The notes beneath the pieces are model-generated. The model was given only the letters and a program-made list of their open reading frames with translations, was not told the origin of the DNA and did no database searches. A DNA stretch of 64,000 nucleotides, taken from assembly GCA_963965975.1 (NCBI GenBank), contig OZ014414.1, forward strand, positions 4,563,501-4,627,500, read 5' to 3'. Shown here piece after piece: positions 1 to 10,889 of this stretch. The position numbers were made by a program, and so were the translations under genes. Position 1 is the stretch's first letter, and each line of letters opens with the position of its first letter. Source of the stretch: Xestospongia bergquistia. Its lineage: Eukaryota; Porifera; Demospongiae; Haplosclerida; Petrosiidae.

Positions 1-2040
1 GAATTTGCTGTAAGGCATGAAGTGGACAAAATGGATATAGATGGGTGTGATGAAGTTGAATGCAAGAATGACGAATTGAGTGAATTATTTATGGTCAATG
101 AAGTGCCTGATGAAATGTATGTTGATGAGTATGAAGATTCTGCTGTATCCGCTGCTTCAAGTGCTTGTCCACCAAGTACTGTTCCAAGTGCTTTACCACC
201 TACTATACCTAGTACAATTTCAGTTGACACATCTACAGGCAAATGCAAAATAGATATGAGCAATAAATCACCGATTGACTTTTTCAAGATGCTGGTCACA
301 CTGGATATATTAGATAACATTGTAGATCAAACTAACGTGTATGCTAATCAATTCTTTGAAAAACAGAGTGCAATACCACCAAGGTCACGACTTCATTCCT
401 GGAAAAAAAAAATTTTGAGTGTTTCAGAATTATTGAAGTTTCTTGCTCTCATTGTTGTAATGGGTGTGGTCCGACTTCCAAGGATGGAAGACCACTGGCT
501 ACAAAAATGGCCATTTGGATCACATTCCTTCGGTAAGATAATGACCCGAGATCGTTTCTCACTGATCTTGAAGTTCTTTCATGTAAACGACAGCTCTAAA
601 TATGTCAAAAGAGGTGAAGTCGGGCATGATCCATTGTACAAAATAAGACCTCTACTCACTTCTCTTCTTCACAATTTCAATCAATGGTACACTCCAAATA
701 AAGAACTTTCATTAGATGAAGCAATGGTGAGCTTCAAAGGTAGAGCCTGGTTTTTACAATATATGCCTAAAAAACCCAAAAAATGGGGACTGAAGGCATT
801 TTCACTGGCAGATGCAAAAACAGGTTACACACTAAATTGGAAACTGTATGCAGGTATGATTGATTACCATTATAATCACGCAATGCTATGTACCGTAATT
901 TGCCTTTTTTACTTTCACCCTATCAGTGTAAACATTAGTAGTAACTTCTACTATAGGTGTTGCAAAGTTGGCTTCAATTACTAAAACACTATGTACATTT
1001 ATTGCTTATTTCATTCACCTTGAAACAAAATTGAGGTATGCACTAAGAAAATTATTTTTTGAACAAACAGTATAAGCAAATTACGGTACACCAAACAGGC
1101 ATCTAACTACAAATTGTAGATGCATATCAATAATATCCTTTACCTTCCAATGTTATAGGCAAAGATGACACTTTAGAGGTGACAAGTGAAAGAACTACAA
1201 CACACTGTATCGTTATGAGGTTGCTGGAGGGGTATGAAAGAAATGACCACCACGTATACATGGACAATTATTATACAAGTCCAGCATTGTTCCTTGAGAT
1301 GGCTCAAAATGGATTTGGAGCCTGTGGAACTGCTCGAGTGAACAGACAAGGAATGCCTGAGGAATGGAAAATATCTAGAAAAGGAAAGAGTGTAAAAATG
1401 AACAAAGAAGTTAGATAGGGTAATGGCTCTACAATGGCAAGACAAACGAGTGATTACAATGCTCACAACAATTCACGACGACCAAATGATATCCAAAAAG
1501 AGGAGGAGCCGATTCGGAAAGGACAATGAAGAGAATGTAGACAAACCACTATGTATTGAGGAATACAATAAGCACATGGGAGGAGTGGACAGAAGTGACC
1601 AACTTCTCTCATATTATGGGTTTATACACAAGACCCTGAAATGGTCGAATAGAGCAGCATTTCACCTACTGGACTTGGCAATTGTAAATAGTTACATATT
1701 ATACAAACTTTCCCATCAAGGAAGGAAACACAAGTCTCATGCTCAATACAGGATAGACATTGCTAACAGCTTACTTCTTGAAGCTGGGCACACAACAATG
1801 GATGAAAGTGAGGAACTTCAATCACCACACAATCGGCTCACTGGTCGTCACTTTCCTTCTAAACTTCCTCTACGTGCGAGTGGTCTCAAGTCTCAAAGAG
1901 AGTGCGTGGTGTGCAGCTTTAAAAAAGGAAGGAAAAGAAAAACAACCACATACTATTGTCGACATTGTAACGTACCGTTATGTGTTACTCCATGTTTTGA
2001 GTTGTACCATACTCATAAAGATCCACAGCGATACCTGTAG
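1..2040 (+). pseudogene. piggyBac transposase, 5'-partial and frameshifted (exon 1 1-853, exon 2 1159-2040)
   Basis: The reading frame is open from base 1 (E-F-A-V-R-H, equal to codons 69 onward of the intact copy) to 853. A 305-nt GT-AG intron (854-1158) follows, and exon 2 starts at 1159. The first catalytic aspartate is in S-L-D-E-A-M (codon near 720) and the second is in Y-M-D-N-Y-Y near 1261. At 1401-1407 a single AACAAAG remains where the intact copy has two, 17 nt apart. The loss shifts the frame and a TAG stop follows at 1416-1418, before the third aspartate. The original frame resumes from about 1423 and runs to the TAG at 2038-2040. That stretch carries the G-G-V-D-R-S-D-Q motif and the cysteine-rich C-terminus. 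The product, if made, would lack the third catalytic residue and the zinc-binding tail. The deletion is seen directly; loss of activity is inferred from known DDD chemistry. Confidence 0.92.
854..1158 (+). other. Spliceosomal intron of transposase copy 1 (305 nt)
   Basis: The donor is GCAG|GTATGA at 853/854 and the acceptor is TTATAG|GC at 1158/1159. Splicing joins the codons for K-L-Y-A-G-K-D-D in frame. The unspliced frame from exon 1 instead reads into stops. The intron has the same length (305 nt) and position as in copy 2. Splice use is inferred from frame continuity and the GT-AG signals. Confidence 0.85.
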
Positions 2041-2137
2041 TGATGATCAACAAAGAATATTATATGTGTAAATGTATAATCATTGTATCCAAAAAAGTAT
2101 AATTATTGTATCTGTAAAAGTATGATCATTATATAAT

Positions 2138-2143
2138 AATAAA
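2138..2143 (+). promoter_or_regulatory. Candidate polyadenylation signal, transposase copy 1
   Basis: A canonical AATAAA hexamer lies 98 nt beyond the transposase stop. It is conserved in copy 2 (reverse complement at 37538-37543). No downstream GU-rich element was verified, so this is a candidate only. Confidence 0.45.
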
Positions 2144-2255
2144 CTCACCTTATAAATGTATATCTTCTCTGGATGAAGAACTCTCTATCCATAAGGATGC
2201 TGAATAAATGTAAGACAAAATTATACATTATATACAGAATATGTTTTATTTTATG

Positions 2256-2295
2256 TTATGTGGTTTGTCTATGTAAACATAAACAAACCACATAA
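2256..2295 (+). repeat. Internal 18-bp inverted repeat (hairpin), piggyBac copy 1
   Basis: The left arm begins TTATGTGGTTTGTCTATG. After four bases the right arm reads CATAAACAAACCACATAA, which pairs at 17 of 18 positions. The same hairpin occurs in copy 2 at 37386-37425, with its one mismatch at a different position. It lies between the polyadenylation signal and the subterminal repeats. Its function is unknown. Confidence 0.75.
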
Positions 2296-2325
2296 CTATA
2301 TTCACACACAAACTATACTCACACA

Positions 2326-2327
<2 letters not shown>

Positions 2328-2357
<30 letters not shown>
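2328..2357 (+). repeat. (CA)n microsatellite, 30 bp
   Basis: A pure CA run inside the element, preceded by interrupted CA-rich sequence from about 2312. The corresponding run in copy 2 is 61 bp long (37301-37361). Confidence 0.95.
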
Positions 2358-2359
<2 letters not shown>

Positions 2360-2521
2360 TAACATACTATTGTAGCTATAGTAATGTACAATTACATGTT
2401 AGTCTGCGTTCTGAGTTGTACCAGATCCACAGCACTACATATCTATATATAATATTATGTAGTAATAACTTTACTATACCACCTACCTCTCTTGATGAGT
2501 TTCTATCCATATTTACATGAA

Positions 2522-2656
2522 AAAATGGTGCTCACGTCTGATGCATCCATCGATGAACAACAGCCCCTAAACACAGGCGCTCACGAAAAGGCGCTCAAAA
2601 CTTGACTCACAAATGTATTCCCAGCAACTCAGGACACACACAACATCGATCACAAG
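2522..2656 (+). repeat. Subterminal direct repeat A, piggyBac copy 1
   Basis: The first of two diverged direct repeats in the right subterminal region. Both run from AAAATGG, through CGATGAACAACAGCCC and GCTCACGAAAAG, to CAACATCGATCACAAG. Subterminal repeats in piggyBac elements can be needed for transposase recognition; that role is an inference here. Confidence 0.75.
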
Positions 2657-2676
2657 GGAAAAAAGCTTTACATAAC

Positions 2677-2819
2677 AAAATGGCGCTTACGTCTGATCGA
2701 TCGATGAACAACAGCCCATAATCACTCACTAAACCTCAGCGCTCACGAAAAGAAGTGCAAACCTTAGTTCACAAATGTATTTACAACATTTCTTGACACT
2801 GGACAACATCGATCACAAG
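2677..2819 (+). repeat. Subterminal direct repeat B, piggyBac copy 1
   Basis: The second copy of the repeat at 2522-2656, starting 155 bp further on. It shares the blocks CGATGAACAACAGCCC, GCGCTCACGAAAAG, CACAAATGTATT and ACAACATCGATCACAAG. Confidence 0.75.
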
Positions 2820-2932
2820 TTGAATATCGTAATAGCAAGAGATAAAGACAGAGATACTTTCCACCAACTTTCTTTTTTCAAAAATGATTAACAAGCGTCG
2901 CGTGACAGATAGCAAAACACGCCTACCACCCA

Positions 2933-2945
2933 CGCGGGTTAAGGG
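2933..2945 (+). repeat. Terminal inverted repeat, right end of piggyBac copy 1
   Basis: CGCGGGTTAAGGG ends the element. It is identical to the corresponding end of the complete copy (reverse complement of 36712-36724) and matches that copy's opposite end at 12 of 13 bases. Confidence 0.88.
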
Positions 2946-2949
2946 TTAA
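2946..2949. repeat. TTAA target site (right side) of piggyBac copy 1
   Basis: TTAA directly follows the terminal GGG and is followed by satellite sequence GAGAAGTTTATAAAG. In the consensus monomer the matching place reads CTATTGAGAGAAG, which has no TTAA. Variants reading CTATTAAGAGAAG occur in the array (near 13512 and 14656), so the element probably entered such a variant. The other target-site copy lies outside the window. Confidence 0.85.
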
Positions 2950-3916
2950 GAGAAGTTTATAAAGTAAACTGCTCAATCTAAAGGAGTCGATGGCACTAAT
3001 TAAATAAACAGATATTAACAGTTTAGTAAGTTAGTTTGCATTAACGCTCTAAAGTCTTTAAGTTAAAGACTTTAGAAGGTTTAGACTATCGAGAGAAGTT
3101 TATAAAGTAAATTGTTCAGTCTAAAGGACTTTATGGCACTAAGTAAATGAACAGCTATTAACAGTTTAGTAAGTAAGTTTGCATTAACACTCTAAAGTCA
3201 TTAAGTGAAAGACTTTAGAAGGTTTAGACTATTGAGTGAATCTTACAAAATAAACTGGTCTGTCTAAAGGACTTTATGGCACTAACTAAATAAACAGCTA
3301 TTAACAGTTTAGTAAGTTAGTTTGCATTAACGCTCTAAAGTCTTTAAGTTAAAGACTTTAGAAGGTTTAGACTATTGAGAGAAGTTTATAAAGTAAACTG
3401 CTAAGTCTAAAGGAGTCGATGGCACTAACTAAATAAACAGCTATTAACAGTTTAGTAAGTTAGTTTGCATTAACGCTCTAAAGTCTTTAAGTTAAAGACT
3501 TTAGAAGGTTTAGACTATTGAGAGAAGTTTATAAGGTAAACTGTTCAGTCTAAAGGACTTTATGGCACTAAGTAAATGAACAGCTATTAACAGTTTAGTA
3601 AGTAAGTTTGCATTAACACTCTAAAGTCATTAAGTTAAAGACTTTAGAGGGTTTAGACTATTGAGTGAATCTTAATAAAATAAACTCCTCTGTCTAAAGG
3701 ACTTTATGGCACTATCTAAATAAAAAGCTATTAACAATTTAGTAAGTTAGTTTGCATTAACGCTCTAAAGTCTTTAAGTTAAAGACTTTAGAAGATTTAG
3801 ACTATTGAGAGAAGATTATAAAGTAAACCGTTCAGTCTAAAGGACTTTATGGCACTAACTAAATAAACAGCTATTAACAGTTTAGTAAGTAAGTTTCCAT
3901 TAACACTCTAAAGTCA

Positions 3917-6900
3917 TTAAGTTAAAGACTTTAGAAGGTTTAGACTATTGAGTGAATCTTACAAAATAAACTGCTCTGTCTAAAGGACTTTATGGCACTC
4001 ACTAAATAAACAGCTATTAACAGTTTAGTAAGTTAGTTTGCATTAACGCTCTAAAGTCTTTAAGTTGAAGACTTTAGAAGGTTTAGACTATTGAGAGAAG
4101 TTTGTAAAGTAAACTGCTCAGTCTAAAGGACTTTATGGCACTAACTAAATAAACAGCTATTAACAGTTTAGTAAGTTAGTTTGCAATAATGCTCTAAGGT
4201 CATTAAGTTAAAGACTTTAGAAGGTTTAGACTATTGAGTGACGCTTATAAAGTAAACTGGTCTCTCTAAAGGACTTTATGGCACTACCTAAATAAAGAGC
4301 TATTAACAGTTTAGTAAGTTATTTTGCATTAACGCTCTAAAGTCTTTAAGTTGAAGACTTGAGAAGGTTTAGACTATTGAGTGACGCTTATAAAGTAAAC
4401 TGGTCTCTCTAAAGGACTTTATGGCACTAACTAAATAAACAGCTATTAACAGTTTAGTAAGTTAGTTTGCAATAATGCTCTAAGGTCTTTAAGTTAAAGA
4501 CTTTAGAAAGTTTAGACTATTGAGAGAAGTTTATAAAGTAAACTGCTCAGTCTAAAGGACTTTATGGCACTAACTAAATAAAGAGCTATTAACAGTTTAG
4601 TAAGTTATTTTGCATTAACGCTCTAAAGTCTTTAAGTTGAAGACTTGAGAAGGTTTAGACTATTGAGTGACGCTTATAAAGTAAACTGGTCTCTCTAAAG
4701 GACTTTATGGCAATAACTAAATAAACAGCTATTAACAGTTTAGTAAGTTAGTTTGCATTAACGCTCTTAAATCTTTAAGTTAAAGAATTTAGAAAGATTA
4801 CACTATTGAGAGCAGTTTATAAAGTAAACTGCTCAGTCTAAAGGACTTTACGGCACTAACTAAATAAACAGCTATTAACAGTTTAGTAACTTAGTTTGCA
4901 TTAACGCTCTAAAGTCTTTAAGTTAAAGACTTTAGAAGGTTTAGACTATTGAGAGAAGTTTATAAAGTAAACTGCTCAGTCTAAAGGAGTTGATGGCACT
5001 AACTAAATAAACAGATATTAACAGTTTAGTAAGTTACTTTGCATTAACGCTCTAAAGTCTTTAAGGTAAAGACTTTAGAGGGTTTAGACTATTGAGAGAA
5101 GTTTATAAAGTAAAAAGCTCAGTCTAAAGGACTTTATGGCACTAACTGAATCAGCAGCTATTAACAGTTTAGTAAGTAAGTTTGCATTAACACTCTAAAC
5201 TCATTAAGTTAAAGACTTTAGAAGGTTTAGACTATTGAGTGAATCTTACAAAATGAACTGCTCTGTCGAAAGAACTTTATGGCACTAACTAAATAAACAG
5301 GTATTAACAGTTAAGTAAGTTAGTTTGCATTAATGCTCTAAACTCTTTAATTTAAAGACTTTAGAAGTTATAGACTATTGAGAGAATTTTATAAAGTAAA
5401 CAGCTCAGTCTAAAGGACTCTATGGCACTAACTAAATAAACAGCTATTAACAGTTTAGTAAGTTAGTTTTGCATTAACGCTCTAAAGTCTTTAAGTTAAT
5501 GACTTTAGAAGGTTTAGACTATTGAGAGAAGTTTATAAAGTAAACTGCTCAGTCTAAAGGAGTCGATGGCACTAACTAAATAAACAGCTATTAACAGTTT
5601 AGTAAGTTAGTTTGCATTAACGCTCTAAAGTCTTTAAGTTAAAGGCTTTAGATGGTTTAGACTATTGAGAGAAGTTTTTAAAGTAAACTGTTCAGTCTAA
5701 AGGACTTTATTTCACTAAGTAAATGAACAGCTATTAACAGTTTAGTAAGTAAGTTTGCATTAACACTCTAAACTCATTAAGTTAAAGACTTTAGAAGGTT
5801 TAGACTATTGAGTGAATCTTACAAAATAAACTCCTCTGTCTAAAGGACTTTATGGCACTAACTAAATAAACAGCTATTAACAGTTTAGTAAGTTAGTTTA
5901 CAATAACGCTCTAAGGTCTTTAAGTTAAAGACTTTAGAAGGTTTAGACTATTGAGTGACGCTTATAAAGTAAACTGGTCTCTCTAAAGGACTTTATGGAA
6001 CTAACTAAATAAACAGCTATTAAAAGTTTAGTAAGTTAGTTTGCATTAGCGCTCTAAAGTCTTTAAGTTAAAGACTTTAGAAGGTTTAGACTATTGAGTG
6101 AATCTTACAAAATAAACTGCTCTGTCTAAAGGACTTTATGGCACTCACTAAATAAACAGCTATTAACAGTTTAGTAAGTTAGTTTGCATTAACGCTCTAA
6201 AGTCTTTAAGTTGAAGACTTTAGAAGGTTTAGACTATTGAGAGAAGTTTGTAAAGTAAACTGCTCAGTCTAAAGGACTTTATGGCACTAACTAAATAAAC
6301 AGCTATTAACAGTTTAGTAAGTTAGTTTGCAATAATGCTCTAAGGTCATTAAGTTAAAGACTTTAGAAGGTTTAGACTATTGAGTGACGCTTATAAAGTA
6401 AACTGGTCTCTCTAAAGGACTTTATGGCACTACCTAAATAAAGAGCTATTAACAGTTTAGTAAGTTATTTTGCATTAACGCTCTAAAGTCTTTAAGTTGA
6501 AGACTTGAGAAGGTTTAGACTATTGAGTGACGCTTATAAAGTAAACTGGTCTCTCTAAAGGACTTTATGGCACTAACTAAATAAACAGCTATTAACAGTT
6601 TAGTAAGTTAGTTTGCAATAATGCTCTAAGGTCTTTAAGTTAAAGACTTTAGAAAGTTTAGACTATTGAGAGAAGTTTATAAAGTAAACTGCTCAGTCTA
6701 AAGGACTTTATGGCACTAACTAAATAAAGAGCTATTAACAGTTTAGTAAGTTATTTTGCATTAACGCTCTAAAGTCTTTAAGTTGAAGACTTGAGAAGGT
6801 TTAGACTATTGAGTGACGCTTATAAAGTAAACTGGTCTCTCTAAAGGACTTTATGGCAATAACTAAATAAACAGCTATTAACAGTTTAGTAAGTTAGTTT

Positions 6901-8208
6901 GCATTAACGCTCTTAAATCTTTAAGTTAAAGAATTTAGAAAGATTACACTATTGAGAGCAGTTTATAAAGTAAACTGCTCAGTCTAAAGGACTTTACGGC
7001 ACTAACTAAATAAACAGCTATTAACAGTTTAGTAACTTAGTTTGCATTAACGCTCTAAAGTCTTTAAGTTAAAGACTTTAGAAGGTTTAGACTATTGAGA
7101 GAAGTTTATAAAGTAAACTGCTCAGTCTAAAGGAGTTGATGGCACTAACTAAATAAACAGATATTAACAGTTTAGTAAGTTAGTTTGCATTAACGCTCTA
7201 AAGTCTTTAAGGTAAAGACTTTAGAGGGTTTAGACTATTGAGAGAAGTTTATAAAGTAAAAAGCTCAGTCTAAAGGACTTTATGGCACTAACTGAATCAG
7301 CAGCTATTAACAGTTTAGTAAGTAAGTTTGCATTAACACTCTAAACTCATTAAGTTAAAGACTTTAGAAGGTTTAGACTATTGAGTGAATCTTACAAAAT
7401 GAACTGCTCTGTCGAAAGAACTTTATGGCACTAACTAAATAAACAGGTATTAACAGTTAAGTAAGTTAGTTTGCATTAATGCTCTAAACTCTTTAATTTA
7501 AAGACTTTAGAAGGTATAGACTATTGAGAGAATTTTATAAAGTAAACAGCTCAGTCTAAAGGACTCTATGGCACTAACTAAATAAACAGCTATTAACAGT
7601 TTAGTAAGTTAGTTTTGCATTAACGCTCTAAAGTCTTTAAGTTAATGACTTTAGAAGGTTTAGACTATTGAGAGAAGTTTATAAAGTAAACTGCTCAGTC
7701 TAAAGGAGTCGATGGCACTAACTAAATAAACAGCTATTAACAGTTTAGTAAGTTAGTTTGCATTAACGCTCTAAAGTCTTTAAGTTAAAGGCTTTAGATG
7801 GTTTAGACTATTGAGAGAAGTTTATAAAGTAAACTGTTCAGTCTAAAGGACTTTATTTCACTAAGTAAATGAACAGCTATTAACAGTTTAGTAAGTAAGT
7901 TTGCATTAACACTCTAAACTCATTAAGTTAAAGACTTTAGAAGGTTTAGACTATTGAGTGAATCTTACAAAATAAACTCCTCTGTCTAAAGGACTTTATG
8001 GCACTAACTAAATAAACAGCTATTAACAGTTTAGTAAGTTAGTTTACAATAACGCTCTAAGGTCTTTAAGTTAAAGACTTTAGAAGGTTTAGACTATTGA
8101 GTGACGCTTATAAAGTAAACTGGTCTCTCTAAAGGACTTTATGGAACTAACTAAATAAACAGCTATTAAAAGTTTAGTAAGTTAGTTTGCATTAGCGCTC
8201 TAAAGTCT
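3917..8208 (+). repeat. Tandem higher-order repeat: two copies of a 2,146-bp (15-monomer) block
   Basis: Variant landmarks recur at a constant offset of 2,146 bp. GGCACTCACTAAA is at about 3995 and 6141. The mutated stretch AAATCTTTAAG...AGATTACAC, the CTGAATCAGCAGC variant and ATTAGCGCTC also recur in the same order. Copy 1 is about 3917-6062 and copy 2 about 6063-8208. I noticed only about three substitutions between the copies (for example TTACTTTGC against TTAGTTTGC, and GTTATAGAC against GGTATAGAC), so the duplication is very recent. The 2,146 bp equal 15 units plus one inserted T. Boundaries are good to about 20 bp. Confidence 0.88.
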
Positions 8209-10889
8209 TTAAGTTAAAGACTTTAGAAGGTTTAGACTATTGAGAGAAGTTTATAAAGTAAACTGCTCAGTCTAAAGGACTTTATGGCACTAACTAAATA
8301 AACAGCTATTAACAGTTTAGTAAGTTAGTTTCCATTAACGCTCTAAAGTCTTTAAGTTAAAGACTTTAGAAGGTTTAGACTATTGAGAGAAGTTTATAAA
8401 GTAAATTCTTCAGTCTAAAGGACTTTATGGCACTAAGTAAATGAACAGCTATTAACAGTGTAGTAAGTAAATTTGCATTAACACTAAAGTCATTAAGTTA
8501 AAGAGTTTAGAAGGTTTAGACTATTGAGTGAATCTTACAAAATAAACTCCTCTGTCTAAAAGACTTTATGGCAATAACTAAATAAACAGTTATTAACAGT
8601 TTAGTAAGTTAGTTTGCATTTACGCTCTAAAGTCTTTAAGTTAAAGACTTTAGAAGGTTTAGACTATTGAGAGAAGTTTATAAAGTAAACTGTTCAGTCT
8701 AAAGGACTTTATGGCACTAAGTAAATGAACAGCTATTAACAATTTAGTAAGTAAGTTTCCATTAACACTCTAAAGTCATTAAGTTAAAGACTTTAGAATG
8801 TTTAGACTATTGAGTGAACCTTACAAAATAAACTCCTCTGTCTAAAGGACTTTATGGCACTATATATATAAGCAGCTATTAACAGTTTAGTAAGTTAGTT
8901 TGCATTAACGCTCTAAAGTCTTTAAGTTAAAGACTTTAGAAGATTTAGACTATTGAGAGAAGATTATAAACTAAACTGTTCAGTCTAAAGGACTTTATGG
9001 CACTAACTAAATGAACAGCTATTAACAGTTTAGTAAGTAAGTTTCCATTAACACTCTAAAGTCATTAAGTTAAAGACTTTAGAAGGTTTAGAATATTGAG
9101 TGAATCTTACAAAATAAACTGCTCTTTCTAAAGGACTTTATGGCACTAACTAAATAAACAGCTACTAACAGTTTAGTAAGTTAGTTTGCATTAACGCTCT
9201 AAAGTCTTTAAGTTAAAGACTTTAGAAGGTTTAGACTATTGAGAGAAGTTTATAAAGTAAACTGCTCAGTCTAAAGGACTTTATGGCACTAACTAAATAA
9301 ACAACTATTAACGGTTTAGTAAGTTAGTTTGCAATAACGCTCTAAGGTCTTTAAGTTAAAGACTTTAGAAGGTTTAGACTATTGAGTGACGCTTATAAAG
9401 TAAACTGGTCTCTCTAAAGGACTTTATGGCACTAACTAAATAAACAGCTATTAACAGTTTAGTAAGTAAGTTTGCATTAACGCTCTAAAGTCTTTAAGTT
9501 AAAGACTTTAGAAGGTTTAGACTATTGAGAGAAGTTTATAAAGTAGACTGCTCAGTCTAAAGGACTTTATGGCACCAACTAAATAAACAGCTATTAACAG
9601 TTTAGTAAGTTAGTTTGCATTAATGCTCTAAAGTCTTTAAGTTAAAGACTTTAGAAAGTTTAGACTATTGAGAGAAGTTTATAAAGTAAACTGCTCAGTC
9701 TAAAGGACTTTATGGCACTAACTAAATAAACAGCTATTAACAGTTTAGTAAGTTAGTTTGCCTTAACGCTCTAAAGTCTTTAAGTTAAAGACTTTAGAAG
9801 GTTTAGACTATATAGAGAAGTTTATAAAGTAAATTGTTCAGTCTAAAGGACTTTATGGCACTAAGTAAATGAACAGCTATTAACAGTTTAGTAAGTAAGT
9901 TTGCATTAACACTCTAAAGTCATTAAGTTAAAGACTTTAGAAGGTTTAGACTATTGAGTGAATCTTACAAAATAAACTCCTCTGTCTAAAGGACTTTATG
10001 GCACTAACTAAATAAACAGCTATTAACAGTTTAGTAAGTTAGTTTCCATTAACGCTCTAAAGTCTTTAAGTTAAAGACTTTAGAAGGTTTAGACTATAGA
10101 GAGAAGTTTATAAAGTAAACTGCTCAGTCTAAAGGAGTCGATGGCACTAACTAAATAAACAGCTATTAACTGTTTAGTAAGTTAGTTTGCATTAACGCTC
10201 TAAAGTCTTTAAGTTAAAGACTTTAGAAGGTTTAGACTATTGAGAGAAGTTTATAAAGTAAACTGTTCAGTCTAAAGGACTTTATGGCACTAAGTAAATG
10301 AACAGCTATTAACAGTTTAGTAAGTAAGTTTGCATTCACTCAAAAGTCATTAAGTTAAAGACTTTAGAAGGTTTAGACTATTGAGTTAATCTTACAAAAT
10401 AAACTCCTCTGTCTAAAGGACTTTATGGCACTAACTAAATAAACAGCTATTAACAGTTTAGTAAGTTAGTTTGCAATAACGCTCTAAGGTCTTTTAGTTA
10501 AAGACTTTAGAAGGTTTAGACTATTGAGTGACGCTTATAAAGTAAACTGGTCTCTCTAAAGGACTTTGTGGAACTAACTAAATAAACAGCTATTAACAGT
10601 TTAGTAAGTTAGTTTGCATTAACGCTCTAAAGTCTTTAAGTTAAAGACTTTAGAAGGTTTAGACTATTGAGAGAAGTTTATAAAATAAACTCCTCTGTCT
10701 AAAGGACTTTATGGCACTAACTAAATAAACAGCTATTAACAGTTTAGTAAGTTAGTTTCCATTAACGCTCTAAAGTCTTTAAGTTAAAGACTTTAGAAAG
10801 TTTAGACTATTGAGAGAAGTTTATAAAGTAAACTGCTCAGTCTAAAGGACTTTATGGCACTAACTAAATAAACAGCTATTAACAGTTTA

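Larger units (their letters stand above)
1..2945 (+). mobile_element. piggyBac-family DNA transposon, copy 1 (5' end outside window, non-autonomous)
   Basis: This copy is collinear with the complete element at 36712-40335 on the opposite strand. By eye the two differ by roughly 1% substitutions, plus a microsatellite length change and one 17-nt deletion. Position 1 corresponds to codon 69 of the complete copy's transposase, so about 640 bp of the left end is missing only because the window starts here. The right end at 2945 reads CGCGGGTTAAGGG, the same terminal sequence as the complete copy. It is followed by a TTAA target site and then satellite. The left end and its TTAA cannot be checked. 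The transposase is broken, so this copy could move only if transposase were supplied by another copy. Confidence 0.93.
2041..2945 (+). other. 3' non-coding and subterminal region of piggyBac copy 1
   Basis: These 905 bp have no open reading frame of note. In order they hold: a candidate polyadenylation signal AATAAA at 2138-2143, about 100 bp after the stop; a 40-nt hairpin (2256-2295); a CA microsatellite (2328-2357); two diverged direct repeats (2522-2656 and 2677-2819); and the terminal inverted repeat ending at 2945. The same order is found in the complete copy at 36712-37640, so this is the standing architecture of the element and not debris. Confidence 0.8.

Noticed and set aside
1173-1466. 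Open frame on the minus strand across transposase copy 1 exon 2
   Set aside because: It is an antisense shadow of the transposase exon and has no recognisable motif.
1760-2071. Second + strand frame overlapping the end of transposase copy 1 (and its counterpart at 37610-37921)
   Set aside because: Offset-frame shadow of the cysteine-rich transposase tail; conserved only because the two DNA copies are nearly identical.
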